Assembly: GCA_018857735.1 (NCBI GenBank)
Contig: JABMCL010001457.1
Span: 810,001 to 874,000, forward strand
Length of the DNA stretch: 64,000 nucleotides
DNA from: Alviniconcha marisindica
Lineage: Eukaryota > Mollusca > Gastropoda > Provannidae
Reading direction: 5' to 3'
Position numbers and translations under genes: made by a program. The number at the start of each line of letters is the position of its first letter. Positions within the stretch are counted from its first letter, which is position 1. This document shows positions 1 through 20,200 of the stretch, in pieces. The notes under the pieces are model-generated. The model had not been told where the DNA came from. It saw only the letters and a program-made list of their open reading frames with translations, and did no database searches.

Positions 1-1279
1 GCAACACAAAAGGCAACTTTTTATTTTATGCATTTATTATGAATGATGAACGTTTTTTTATTTTTTTTATCTGTATTGTATTTGTCCTGTGGCCGTGCTG
101 GAAAGTGGACCATGGCCGTTTTGCCTGACACAGTGAACCTGTGGCTGACAGGTGGCAGTGCCCGGGTCAGGCCGGATCAGGCTCACAGTCACGGCCACCG
201 CGGTCCTTCCCCAAAAGCTACAGTTAAGGCTGTAAACCTCAAGACTGCCTGTTGTTTCGACTGATTGCTCCGCAAGTAACATTATATCGCCTGGCACGAA
301 ACGATAGACCGTCCTACGTGGTACCTGCGTGTAGTAATGCGGCGTGAAGACCCTTACGTAGTACCTGTGTGTAGCAATGCGGCGTGAAGACCCCTACGTG
401 GTACCTGCGTGTAGTAATGCGGCGTGAAGACCCCTACGTGATACCTGCGTGTAGTAATGCGGCGTGAAGACCCCTACGTGGTACCTGCGTGTAAGTAATG
501 CGGCGTGAAGACCCCTACGTGGTACCTGCGTGTAGTAATGCGGCATGAAGACTCGGCTACAAGCGCGACGCTAACAGAATGGACGGTGGAATATTTAAAT
601 CCACAAGAACTTTATTATTCATGATAAATGCATAGAAATTAAAACAGAGTATAACAGCGGTTCTGAGATGATATAAGTGCACAATCATTCATTACTCATA
701 TTCTTCCTTCCTCCCCCAACCCCCCACCCCCCAACCCCACCCAACACCCCTACTCCCTCGTCTTGAGGTGCGGTTGACAGGACGTTAAAATACAATTACT
801 CCCCCCCCCCCCCCCAATACACACACACACACACCCTCTATCGCCTCTCCATCACAGCCAGAAACAGCACCCACCCAACCCACAAACACATTCACGCCCA
901 CATCCACATTAAAATAATAATAATAATAAAAATAAAAAGTACAGACTACCCCTCTCCTTCATTCTGGCCCCCCATATGTTTCCGCATTTGGTCATTTTCT
1001 CTTTCAACAGCTGGTCGGAACAGATCCACAAAGACAATTATTAGTGATCGCTTTTTTATATAGCGCTATTCTCTGCCCTCGTGCAGACTCACTGCGCTCA
1101 TGTCGCATGTGATTCTGAATGCGAGTGACTGTATTCGTTTTTTTGTTTTTTTTTTAATAATTCGAGAGAATTCGTCGTTTCGTCGTTGAAACCTGAAGCA
1201 AAACATAGTCCAGCTCAAGATCCCAGCTAGACCTCCCTCTTCAGATCGCTTCTTGGCTCTGTTAATACCGTTTCTGTCT
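1..1279. other. Intergenic, low-complexity flank
   Basis: No convincing exon was found. The stretch contains a 40-bp minisatellite (about 305-557), C-rich and CA-rich low-complexity DNA (710-900), and a short dispersed-repeat relic around 1045-1110 with the pattern TATAGCGCTATTCTC followed by CACTGCGCTC. The same pattern recurs near 41205. Two fragments, at 20-60 and 605-635, share the TTTATTATGAATGATGAA-type sequence also found near 3900 and 55875, so they look like pieces of a small interspersed repeat. Confidence 0.6.
305..557. repeat. Minisatellite, 40-bp unit, about 6 copies
   Basis: The unit contains GTACCTGCGTGTAGTAATGC followed by GGCGTGAAGACCCCTA. It repeats head to tail with a few substitutions, and one copy carries a 1-bp insertion. 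No coding sense is apparent. Confidence 0.9.
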
Positions 1280-1946
1280 AAAGCCCGTTCTTAATTGGGC
1301 GAACGTTTGCTTCGCGAACATAGTTCGGGTTATTCGTCGAACCTAGGCCAACATAGTTGGTTCTGAATTGGGCGAACTTTTGCTTCACGAACCTTGTTCG
1401 GGTTATTCGTCGAACTGCAACGAAGCTATGGTCGGGGTCCAAAAAGCTTCGCTCAAAATGTTCTGGGACTGAATATTCGACCTGTTCGGCGAAAATTGCC
1501 TCTGACTGGTTGAGAGCAAAGAGCTCTCTCCTGTGGATGAGGAAGAAAGGGAGAGAAAAAATAGGGATGACCGTGTCAGTCGATACTTCACTCACCTCGG
1601 AAGGAAGTGACCTATTTGTTGACTTGTGGGAGGCGCAGCCTTGTCTCAGGGACCCAAAATGATACAGTAGTTAGTTTGATTACCCTGAGAGGGATGATTA
1701 AAGTATATTGACATGACCTGACTTTAGCCTACATTTTGGATCATGCTGTCTGCTGCGCTTCTGCCGCTAGTTCGGGCCGAAGCTTGCATCTCATTATAAG
1801 CCAGTTAAGAACGAAGTATAGTTCGTCGAACTGACCGAACCATGTTCGGCGAACTAAAAGTTCAACTACGAAACAAATTACAGTTCGTCGAACTGTCCAA
1901 AATATGTTCGGCGAACAAAAAGTTCGCCCAGTTAAGAACGGGCTTT
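1280..1946. mobile_element. TIR element (MITE-like), about 0.67 kb, rich in GTTCG palindromes
   Basis: The left end reads AAAGCCCGTTCTTAATTGGG and the right end is its near-perfect reverse complement (CCCAGTTAAGAACGGGCTTT), which defines terminal inverted repeats. Just inside the left end, about 60 bp is tandemly duplicated (near 1287-1349 and 1357-1418). Short inverted motifs such as GTTCGTCGAACTG and GAACCATGTTCGGCGAAC recur throughout, so the element could fold extensively. The target-site duplication is not clear. The small open frames inside show no recognisable domain, so this is most likely non-autonomous. Confidence 0.75.
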
Positions 1947-1949
1947 TAA

Positions 1950-2940
<991 letters not shown>

Positions 2941-3067
2941 GCTGAACAAACTCGGGTCCGCGGGATTAGCGGCGGTTTAGGTTGGCCGCTGCGCTGTGTG
3001 GGGGAGATAATCACCTCGGCTCTTTAGCGTCGGGATCCGAGGATCATGCACCACACCGGGAGCAAGT
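2941..3067 (+). other. Possible GC-rich first exon (weak)
   Basis: A short GC-rich stretch ends in an ATG at 3046 followed by seven codons (MHHTGSK-like) and a textbook donor, AA|GTAAGTTG. It could be a 5' exon of a transcript on this strand. I found no downstream exon that would join it convincingly, and the gene beginning at 7296 has its own start codon and promoter-like motifs. This is inference only. Confidence 0.2.
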
Positions 3068-3069
3068 AA

Positions 3070-3146
3070 GTTGTCGGACTGAAAAATGCGTGTCTCCTGC
3101 TTGTTTTATCGGTCGATTGGACGTTAGTCTATCGGTATTTCTGTCT

Positions 3147-3177
<31 letters not shown>

Positions 3178-3530
3178 GGGCTCGTCCGTCAGGATCTGTG
3201 CGGATGCGCAATACTTCTTTTCTTGCAGTTGGTTAGTGTCTATGTTTCAGTGTTGTTTGTCAGTACTCAGAACCAAGCGATAGAATTTGGCCGTTTGTAC
3301 GTGTGTGACTGCCGAATCAGTCTCTCTCTCTCTCTGACTGTCTGTCTGCGTGTCACTGCCATTCTCGTACCGTACGTATCTGTCTGCATGAAGGATCGAC
3401 ATTCTCAACAGTGATAATGATGATACAAGTTGCCTCTTTATAGGCACGCCATTCTGTGTAGTGATACAATGTGTCTAACCTCTGCAACACACAAGAGAAA
3501 CGAGAAAATTATGTCTTTCAGTCGCCTACC

Positions 3531-3604
<74 letters not shown>

Positions 3605-4222
3605 TCGGTGCAGGTGGGCGACGTGATATTTTTAAGTGCTGGTGTAGGTGTGACTGTGTTGGGGGAGGGGGGGGGGAGTGGGGGGGGGGGGGGGCCATTG
3701 TTTTGGCTGTGAATGTAAAGGCGGTGGAGGGTATGAATACGAGTAATGTCTGTGCACTTAATCAATCTCAGAAGCGATGTTTTATGTTTTACTACGTTTT
3801 AATCCGTTTTATCTGTATGCTCTTACCTTTATTGTGTTGAACTGTCTGCTTGTCCTTTTTATCGTGGAATTCGAGTGATCCAAAAGACAAATTTCATTTA
3901 ATGCATTGATTATGAATAATAAAGTTCATTTATATTTGTATTAGGTCACACACACACACACAAACGTAGGAAATGAGGCTACCTAATTCGGGGGTGCATG
4001 TGACCATTGGAGTCTGCTGTGGGATTTCAAGTGTTGTGATTGTGTACAGACAGAGCTTGTAGTAATTCTTATATGATAATAGGGAGTCTTGAGAGCGCTT
4101 TCACAGACTCGCAACGCTTTACAACTTACAGAAAATCATGCAACGCGTAAATACTCGCACATAAATCAATGGCGTAAATATATACATTAATAAACATATT
4201 CATACAAAGCGTAAGCGAAACA
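3070..4222. other. Intergenic: microsatellites and G-tracts
   Basis: The stretch contains (TC)n around 3150-3180, (TG)n then (TGCG)n at 3533-3604, a long G-rich block at 3661-3694, and a small dispersed-repeat piece at 3895-3935 (TTATGAATAATAAAGTTCAT-like). No exon was recognised. Confidence 0.6.
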
Positions 4223-5045
<823 letters not shown>

Positions 5046-5590
5046 GCGCTGAGGTAAACCACGGTGACTAATGCTTGTATTCAGTGACACCATTTGAAAC
5101 CTGTCATTAATGGTTGTATTCAGTGACACTGTCTGACACCACTGAGGTAAACCAGTCATTAATGATTGTATTCAGTGACACTGTCTGACACCACTGAGGT
5201 AAACCAGTCACTAAAGGTTGTATTTAATGGCACTATTTGACACCACTGAGGTAAAACCAGTCACTATGGTTGCATTTAATGGCACTGTTTGACACCACTG
5301 AGGTAAACCAGTCACTAATGGTTATATTTAATGGCACTGTTTGACACCACTGGCGTAAACCAGTCACTAATGGTTGTATTCAGTGACACTGTCTGACACC
5401 ACTGAGGTAAACCAGTCATTAATGATTGTATTCAGTGACACTGTCTGACACCACTGAGGTAAACCAGTCACTAATGGTTGTATTTAATGGCACTATTTGA
5501 CACCACTGACGTAAACCAGTCATTAATGATTGTATTCAGTGGCACTGTTTGACACCACTGAGGTAAAACCAGTCACTAATGGTAGTATTG
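5046..5590. repeat. Minisatellite, about 52-bp unit, about 10 copies
   Basis: Tandem units read ACTGAGGTAAACCAGTCA, then (C/T)TAATG(G/A)TTGTATT, then (CAG/TAA)TG(A/G)CACTGT(C/T)TGACACC. Two interleaved variant classes are visible (TTCAGTGACA and TTTAATGGCA), indicating higher-order duplication. Confidence 0.9.
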
Positions 5591-6225
5591 AATGGCTCTC
5601 TTTACGCCTATTTCAGCAGAGTGTATACCTTAAGCTCTGATACGTAGGCTTAGCCAACACTTAGCTCAATGGTTCACACATTATAGACCTAACAACGCTT
5701 AGTTCAGTGGTATATACCTCGTGTACTCTCTACACTCTCGCTTTGCCAACGCTAAGCTCCATGGCACTTACTCAACACTATTATCACTGCAGCAACAACA
5801 CAATTCCTAGCAGGGGGGAGAAGCATGCAGACACACTCCAGGCATAAGACAACTATCGACAACCTGAGACAAGTCTAGATTCTTCTCACTGCGTGAGACA
5901 GCTTACTTTAGCTTCCTGGTATGGACCGGGGTGAGGGGTGGGAGGTGGGGGAGACGAGGAGTCTAGAGGGTCCTCATGCTGTGTAGAAGCAGTTACTCTA
6001 TAAGCTCGACGGTTGCGGCCGGGGGGGGGATGGTGTGTGGGGGCGGGGGGGGGGGGGGGGTACCATGCTTTAGAAGCAGATCAAATCGACCGGCCGATTT
6101 TGCGTACACGCACGTAATATAGTTACAAAGATACTTCCTGGTTGGCGAGATAATTGTCAGAGATTTAACTCTTTTTGTAAGGCACTGGACGACGCGACGG
6201 TTTATCAGGAATTTGGGAAATGTGC

Positions 6226-6316
<91 letters not shown>

Positions 6317-7267
6317 ACTGACTGACTGAGTGTGTGTAGTAATATATTAGTTTTCGATTCGAACCGTGATCGAAAATCTGCATTAGCCTGGAGGCACAAA
6401 GAAAGAAACAACAAATATGATAAGGACAATAGTGCACTCTGCCCCAAAATGATGATTCTTCTACTAGTTTACAACCACTGTCAGTACTGCGACTGCTGAT
6501 ATCATTGTTGAGGGCGGGCGGGGGGGGGGGGGGGAGTTGTAACGGCGGGGGACTGGGCTGATGGGCTCTGTGCTGTCTCCTCGCTGTCTCCTGAGTCGCT
6601 GGCACCAGCCCGGTGCCCCGATTGTTGTTGGGGAAATAATTAAAAATCAAAGCAGACAGCTCTTGTGGGTACAGACTTTGCAGAACGCTTTGCGGCCTTC
6701 ACGTTCAGTTGTAGTACTCATACATGCAACACGGTTCTCTCCCGTTATGTCGGGGCTGGTGGAAATGTGGTCTTTTTAATACTCAGTTGTAAACTAAACA
6801 CATCATTTTCCCGTAGCTTACACTCTACTTTTCTTGCAAATAGCGGTGTGTAAGTGTGTGTGTGTGTCTGTGTGCGTGCGTGCGGCCTGCGTGCGTGCGT
6901 GCGTGCGTGTGCGTGCGTGCGTGCGTGTGTGTGTGTGTGTGGGTGTGTGTGTTAAAGATGATAGCTTGAGACAGCGTCCATGTAAACTACACACTTTTGC
7001 AGCAAACGTACACCAGTAGGCGCTTCATATTGCCGCTTTTCTATTTTGACAGGAAAGGCGGTCAAGTCATTTTAGCGTAATGGTCAGCGCGACATCAAAG
7101 TCCCAGAATCCAAGTCATCGTGTGTAAGCTGTTCCTGTGGAAGAACGTTTCGCAGAAGAAGAAGAAGAAAGCATTCAAGCACCAACCGCATTAGTCTTGC
7201 CGGACTATCTGCCTCACTGCAACGGCAAACCCCCTCCGGCGGAACCAAAACTCACTGCTTGACAAGC
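5591..7267. other. Intergenic with (GA)n, G-tracts and (TGCG)n
   Basis: A pure (GA)n run lies at about 6227-6314, G homopolymers near 6020-6060 and 6518-6534, and a (TG)/(TGCG) tract at 6852-6952. The open frames here are repeat artefacts or short unsupported frames. The last 250 bp is GC-richer and leads into the promoter of the next gene. Confidence 0.6.
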
Positions 7268-7295
7268 TACGTCACTTCCGCTTCACCCCGTCACC
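7268..7295 (+). promoter_or_regulatory. CRE-like/ETS-like motifs before the 7296 start codon
   Basis: TACGTCAC (7268-7275, a CRE-like half palindrome) overlaps ACTTCCG (7274-7280, an ETS-type core). Both lie within 30 bp upstream of an ATG in good context (TCACCATGG). Such motifs are typical of TATA-less animal promoters. No TATA box is seen, and the transcription start is not known. Confidence 0.35.
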
Positions 7296-13111
<5,816 letters not shown>

Positions 13112-15009
13112 AAAACAAACAAAAAAACAACCAACAAAAACAACACTCAGCCATGTGACAAGTCTTGGAACTTTTGGAAATGCATAATATATGCCAGTGT
13201 AGGGTTATCAATTAATACCGGAAGTCACATGACATGTTCCATAGTTTTTCAGAGAGATTTTGAAAATAATGTGTACCATATTGGATGTAATGGGCTGATT
13301 TTGAAGTCCTACGAAAGTCATCAAATTTACTTTGTATTTTTCTTTAACATCTGTCACAATTTGATGCTCATTTAGGTGTCAGTACCACTGGATATCAGTT
13401 ACAATGTATGTTTCTGAGACAGAGGCTGACCAGTCTGCTGTGTGACCACAGCCATGAGGAAAGTTCAGTAGCAACCACAGACCTGTGCATTTCTATTTGG
13501 CTGCAAGACTGGTCTAACTGCAATACTTTCGTTTTTGACACGATTCAATGAAATTCTTCAGTTTCTTGCCTGTTTTTGGTCACTTTCTTTCTATTGTCTC
13601 TTGGAACACGATTTTGTACTTTATAAATATTATTATATCCACCCTCTCCTTTCTCTGAAGTGGCATCTGCTGAGCTGGAGCACCTGGTGAGGCTATGAAC
13701 TGTGATTACCAAATCAGTATTACTTAACAATTGAATACCCTCCCCCCCCCCCCCCCCCCCCCCCCCCACCCCGCAAATCTGATACCACTCTGCTTAAAAC
13801 AGGGAGAAGCTTGTGATCCACCCCAATGCCACCTTTACCTACCTACCTGCACATTTCCCTGTGCTTCAGCTGTACAACTATAAGCAGATATTTCTTGCGC
13901 CCAATCTACATCAATATTTATTGTCATTATGGATAATGCTTGAGGAGATGGAAAATAAACCACAAATAACACGCTTAATTTGTTGAATGTAAGAAGTTAT
14001 TAAATGCAAGTTGAAAAATAAGTAAATAATAATGGGTACTTAGACTTAGAATGCCTAACCCACACAAGCCCTAAGCACTTACATAATCTTTAAATGTACA
14101 CCTTTTCAAGATTCAATGCATACACACAGAAATATGCAGTGAAATAGCTATGAGTGTGTGTGTTTGTGTGTAGTGAAATAGTTGTGTGTGTGTGTGTGTG
14201 CGTGTGCATGTGTTCACCAACAGAAGTTACTAAAATAAGATTCTCTTTGACTTTCACTTTGATTATTGCACCAACAGCTGATTATGACTGACAGCTATCG
14301 AAGAAAATGAATACAACATCCAGAACAAAGAAACCCTAGGATATGTACACACATTTTGTTACAAATATCACACACACACATACAATAAATCCTTTAACAG
14401 CAAAAACTTTGTTTCTTTTAATGGCAGTAAGTATGCTTTCACTGACCACAGGAACAACGTAAAAAGCAAAACCAAAACAGTGTTTGACAGATGTATGGCT
14501 ATGGTAAACTGAACTGCACAGTGAGTGGGGGGGGGTTGAGAGTATTATTTTTTTTATAATGCAACATCCTTTTTCTGCTGATACGTTATCTCTCTCCCCC
14601 CCCCCCCCCCCCCCCCCCCTGAAGTTTTTATTGAAACTGTCATTAGTGTCAAAAGAATGCACTCAAGTATATCATTTCATTATGGGGAAAATCAAATACT
14701 GAAAGCCTACTATTCCTTTTTTCTCTCTCTCCCAAGCAATTACTTTTAACTTTAAGAAAACAGACATTCCCATCATACATCGTTCTCTCTTTTCACCCCC
14801 TCGCATCTTTGGTCTACTCATACTTATAGTCACATGCAACGGTGCTCATTGTCAACCTGTCACTGACTGACTGAGTGAAATTCACATAACACACAGACAC
14901 ACACTCTCTCTCTATCTCTCTCATTCACTCACAGTCACACATACGCAATCTCACAGACACACACATGTATGCTGTTTGTCATTCACACAGTGAGTGGGAA
15001 ACCAGCCAA
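13112..15009. other. 3' flanks between the 7296 gene and LSM2 (convergent)
   Basis: The 3' UTRs of the two convergent genes should lie here. AATAAA-type signals occur for the plus-strand gene (near 13953) and, read on the minus strand, for LSM2 (near 14626-14632). C homopolymers occur at 13741-13767 and 14598-14620, with a (TG)n run near 14155-14205. No further exon was seen. Confidence 0.45.
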
Positions 15010-17150
15010 TCATCGCTGTTTGTTCTGGGCAGCCTCTTTGCGGGCAGCATCCTGTAACAGCTGTGTGTCGCATTCATCGGCTGGTAACTGGACATATCTC
15101 ACCACTGAACCACGAATGAAACACGTCTTCACTGACAGCTGCAAATACAAAAAACAGCAAGAAAAAAAAAAGCAGGAAGTTGTTAATGTTATGACAACTA
15201 TGGCTGAATATGACCCTACTGTGGGTCTCTTAGAATCTTAGAGTCTTAGTTACCCAGTGCAAGAAGCATTTGCTGTATGCTAGGGTCAATAAAGTAAATG
15301 GCAATATCAAAAGCCTCTGATCGGCAAGGGCAAATTTTATGAATGAATGAAATTTTATATATAGCGCATAAAAAATTCCACACAAAACCGTATGTGTTGA
15401 CAGCGCCAAATACACACAGTGCATACATGTAAGCTCTCACAAGCTAAAAACTACCAAAGGACACTCGTACCAAAAAATACAAACAGCCCCTACCCACCCA
15501 CCCCTTCCCAAAAGTGCAACCATACATGCAGTTAAATGTAAAAATATATACAGAGTTACAAATAATAACAGAAAAAAGAATCAAACAACTGTTTTTATTG
15601 AAATTAATCAAAATTATACAAAAGCAAGTCAATACAATAAAGAGTAACACTGATTTTTTAAGTTTGTTAACTTCCTGTACATCAACTACCCTGAATAACC
15701 ATTGTCAGCATACTATTACAGATTTCTGTCCTTTCATAAAAATAAAAAAACAAGAAAGCTGATGAGGATGAGAGAGACAGCAGCAGTAAGTACAGGCAAC
15801 AAGACAATGAATAAATGATTATGTAGATGTTGGATGATGACAAGCATGGAAAGTAACCAATATATTTGCCAGGTACTCTGAAAAATAAAGGATAAAACTG
15901 ACACTGACAATAAGAAAACAACAACAACAAACTTAAAAAATGGGACATGCAAGAAAAGAAGAAAGGTAAAAATTCTGAAAAGTGGCACAAACCATGTGTG
16001 GATATTTGTCGGGGTCAGTGACACTGATGTCGGTCAGCTTGATGTTAAGGAACTGGTCAACGGAGTGCAGTGTGCCGCAGATGCTATAACCACCACCGAA
16101 ACCACCATCACTGGATTAAGAACAGCTTTAGAATCCACCATACACATGTCTTCATAGTAATCATACATAATCCATTTTGCTGTTAATGTTGCATAATTAT
16201 TAACATCACTCAATTTTATACGGTTACATGTATTATTCTACTAACTACTAATGCTATATGTAACTATACAGTAGAACTAGCCAGTAACTAGCAGTTAATA
16301 TAATTTTATCAGTGATGGCGAAAATCATCCACCACATCTGATTAATTTAAAGTTAAAAACTTTAAATTTATATATAATTTATCTATTATTTATTTACAAC
16401 CATTAATAGTTATAGGAGTTATACTATACATAGAACTGTCCAGGTATAATACACTCACTATTAAAGTATTATATATATTTATACACAGATTATGGCATGT
16501 GTCATGTGCCAGTATAATTTGAATGAAATTGAAAATTATCTGAGGTGATGAGAATGACTTCAGTCATTGACATAATATAGTAAAAAATACCAAGTCCTCC
16601 TCATCAGCAGGTCAGCTGCGCCACAATGCTTGAATGCACTTACTGTGTGCTCTGCCTGTCTCGCATACACACACACATACAAACACACACACGACGGATA
16701 ATAATTCTTTATCTTTTTGCTGACCTGGTCATTCTTGTAATGTATGAGTAAAACAAAGGAGCAAGTGCGATGTCAGTGTATTCTCCTATGAGGGGATCAG
16801 GAGCATGCAACTCTGTCACAGTAAAGAAATGTCCCTAAATTAATTATGCCCCTATTTTATTTCTGAAAATCATCTATTCTCAACTGTTGCAGTCTAATCT
16901 CATATTCTCCATAAGTAACTTTGGCAACAGCATATTCCAAATGAAACATTCTGTGTACAAGTGTAGCACAGCAAAAACCTTATACTCACATTTTGCATGC
17001 ACTGTGCTGGGCTTTTTTTGAGTACAGCTGATTCAGACTTTGGGCATAGGTGTCATACCAACTTATTACATTCCATCTGGGTTCATACTAAGCCTTATAG
17101 TTTAAACCAGGGTTCACAATGATGCAGACAAATTGAACTACCTTATGAGT

Positions 17151-17207
<57 letters not shown>

Positions 17208-20200
17208 CCTGTGACAAAAGGTCGTGATCTAAAGTGGGACACATTGCCTCAAAATCAAACTCCCAATAAGCTATTTTCAGTCTTACCATTAGAAAGTGGC
17301 ATCTTTCAAGCAACTATTTCCATCATCAAAAAATGATTTTGATCCAAGTGTGTGCCGTATGGCATCAAAACTGGGGTCAGGTCAGGTGTGGATGTTTGTA
17401 ACAATGGACACAGTGAATGTCATAATAACACAGAGTTGAACCATTTGTATGAACTTTTAATCCTTATGGTGCATTTAAGTAGCTGCTAGTAATGAAATCA
17501 TGGCAGTTAGGACAGTCAAGTTTTGCTTTAGATGTAAGTATTATGCAATCACTGTGTCCGAATTTTGAGCTCAGGAATCTAGTGCAATAAACAACAGTTT
17601 CAAACACAGAACAACTTCGGTGAAGTTTTCAAACAAGGAACACTTTATTTCATGGCATACATTGTAATGGTAAATGTAAAAAAATGCAAGGCAGGAGACA
17701 TAATCACACATTCCAACTTGTGGACAAATGTAACACTATGGCAGTGGACACAGTCTATGAAAATTAAAATGTTATTTCACCCAACTTGAACAGACAATAC
17801 ACAACTGTTGTGAAATTAGGCACAGGAACAGTATATGACATGTGAAAAGAGCAACTTTCTTAACATACAGATCACATTAAAACTTTAGGAAAATTTATAT
17901 ACCAACCCCCTCCCTCCCCCCAATTTTTTTTTTTTAAAACTAAATCAGTCTGTCAATTACTGACAGTGAAAAATCAGCTGCCTCTGAGTAATAATAATAA
18001 TTATTCATGGCGCCCCATCTTGTAAGAGCCCCGAGTGCTTACAAAGACATAAGGATACACTCATTTCATCACACACACACACCCAGACATGCCACACACT
18101 TTAAACTACCAGATGAAAAAACCCATCTCTTCCAAACTAAACCAGTATGTCAACTGCTGACAGTAAAAACTGCTGCATCTAAACAGAGTATATTAATTAA
18201 ACTTTCAGATGAAAAACAAAAACAAAACCCATCTCTTTCAAACTAAACCAGTCGGTCCATTGTTGACAGTGAAAACTGCTGCATCTGAGCAGAGTATATT
18301 AAACTTTCAGATGAAAAAGAATCCATTTCTTTCAAATTAAACCAGTCTGTCAATTGCTGACAGTGAAAAACTGCTGCATCTGAGCAGCATAGCATATTAA
18401 ACTTTAGATGAACCCCCCCCCCCCCCCCCCCCCCAGATGGAAAGAAAAACATCTCTTTAAAACTAAACCAGTCTGTCAATCACTGACAGTAAAATGCTGC
18501 TGCCGCTGAGTGGAATACTTTTCACTCAGCATCAGGGAAACTTTTTTTGCTGTTTGCAACAACAAAAATCCCAGTCTTCCCAAGACACATCTGGTGGCGA
18601 GGTCCTGAGGAACAGGCTTCCTTTTTTTGTAAAGAATTGGACCTGTACAAGATTTTCTCTTTGGCACACTTCCAGAACCTGCAACAGTTATGAAAAGTAA
18701 TAGAATTTAATACAGACTTGAAGACCAGTGACAGACAGACGTCGTCATGTCTTACAAGCCTGTTTCCCTTGCAAGCCAGTAAATGGGACCAACCTCTCTG
18801 TGATGCAAACACTGTTTTAAAGAAGCAAGGTTTATGACACACACCGCCCCTCATACTTGGAGGATTCCAATTCAAACATGGTTCCACATACAGAGAATAA
18901 AACCAAACTCAAAAGAGAAGAAAAGGGCATTCTACACTTCTATATGTTTTTGGGCGTGAAGATGCTGAAGTCATCTAAAAAAAAAAAGAACTATTTATCA
19001 TAATAATAAAATAAACCAACATTACCTCACAGGTGTAGTCCTTGTTGTCTTCCCATTTCAGGTGGAAGAATGAATCCAGGGAAGCTGGCAGCCTGCAATC
19101 AATAAATGGATTACATAAAACAAAGTAAAGCAGAACTTTGGAAAGCTAGAGGAAAGACAGAATAAATGCACAAGTGAAATAGCTTTAAACAAATACTGAC
19201 TGGTAAATCTAACCAACGTTATTTACACAGCCCTGCACATTATTTAAAAGTAGTATAATGCTATCTGGTTTTGTAGTTTTCATTGCTGTTTCAGGTTAAA
19301 AAAAAGTTTTTTCATGATATCCACATCTTTGTTCTCTTACCCTTCAGAAGAGATGAAGGCTGTGTTGGCAAGGTCCACGTCATCTTCCTCGTCACTTTCC
19401 ACTACTGGGGGGTCATTAGAGTTGGGATGAAGGGGCAAGAGGGGTACGAAGTGGGTAGGGGCCCAGTATTCATCTGACTGATCCTCACGATGCGATGTCC
19501 ACATGATGTGCACTTGAGGCCCAACCTGCTTCTCTGGTAGCAGGATTCTTTTTGTCAGATGTTGAAATTCCTGCACCGTTTTAAAAGTTATTCTGGGTCA
19601 CAAATATCATCACAATCATTAAATGAGGTCCATATCTACCAATTACAGCCGAAATCCACAACAAAAGGTGATTTTTTTCATATATTTTTGTCTTTGATTG
19701 TTTCGAGTTGGTGTCATGGCTTGCAAATGGCGAATGAAGCTGATGAAATGCTGCCAGGTAAGCGGTCTCGTTAAACAAGCTGCGGCAATTAAAAACCACG
19801 GAAAATGTATGGAAAAAATTGCAATCTGAGAAGGTTGAGTCGTGAGTATGATTGTCTTGCCAAAATCGGCACTACTGATGTGTTCACGTTGTTACTGGAA
19901 AACTAGGTCAAACATCAAAGGGCATCATGTGCCGACTCGAACTGACAATCAAAGACAAAAATATATGAAAAAAATCATCTTTGGTTGCGGATTTTGGCTG
20001 TAATCGGTAGATATGGATCTCATTTAATGATTGTGGTGATGTTTGTGACCCAAAATAAGTTTTAAAACAGTCCAGGAATTTCCAACCGTCTCCTTGGATT
20101 TTACCGCCATTTCAACTTTTTTAAATCAACCGCTTAGCTAAATCAGCAAAAATTACAAAGACACAGACAGACTGCAGACCAACGTAACAAGACACAGCGG

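Noticed and set aside
305..557. CRISPR-like regular repeats (also 8786-9250 and 57960-59015)
   Set aside because: The units are contiguous tandem copies with no unique spacers, and the genome is eukaryotic.
1278..1662. Frames of about 100 codons at the left intergenic element
   Set aside because: They lie inside the TIR element and on opposite strands over the same palindromes; no domain is recognisable.
6165..6650. 161-codon minus-strand frame with Ser-Leu repeats
   Set aside because: Its core is the (GA)n tract; the flanks are low-complexity.
18522..18887. 121-codon minus-strand frame as a separate gene
   Set aside because: Only 18532-18678 in a different frame is supported, as the last exon of the 170-aa gene; the longer frame crosses its acceptor.
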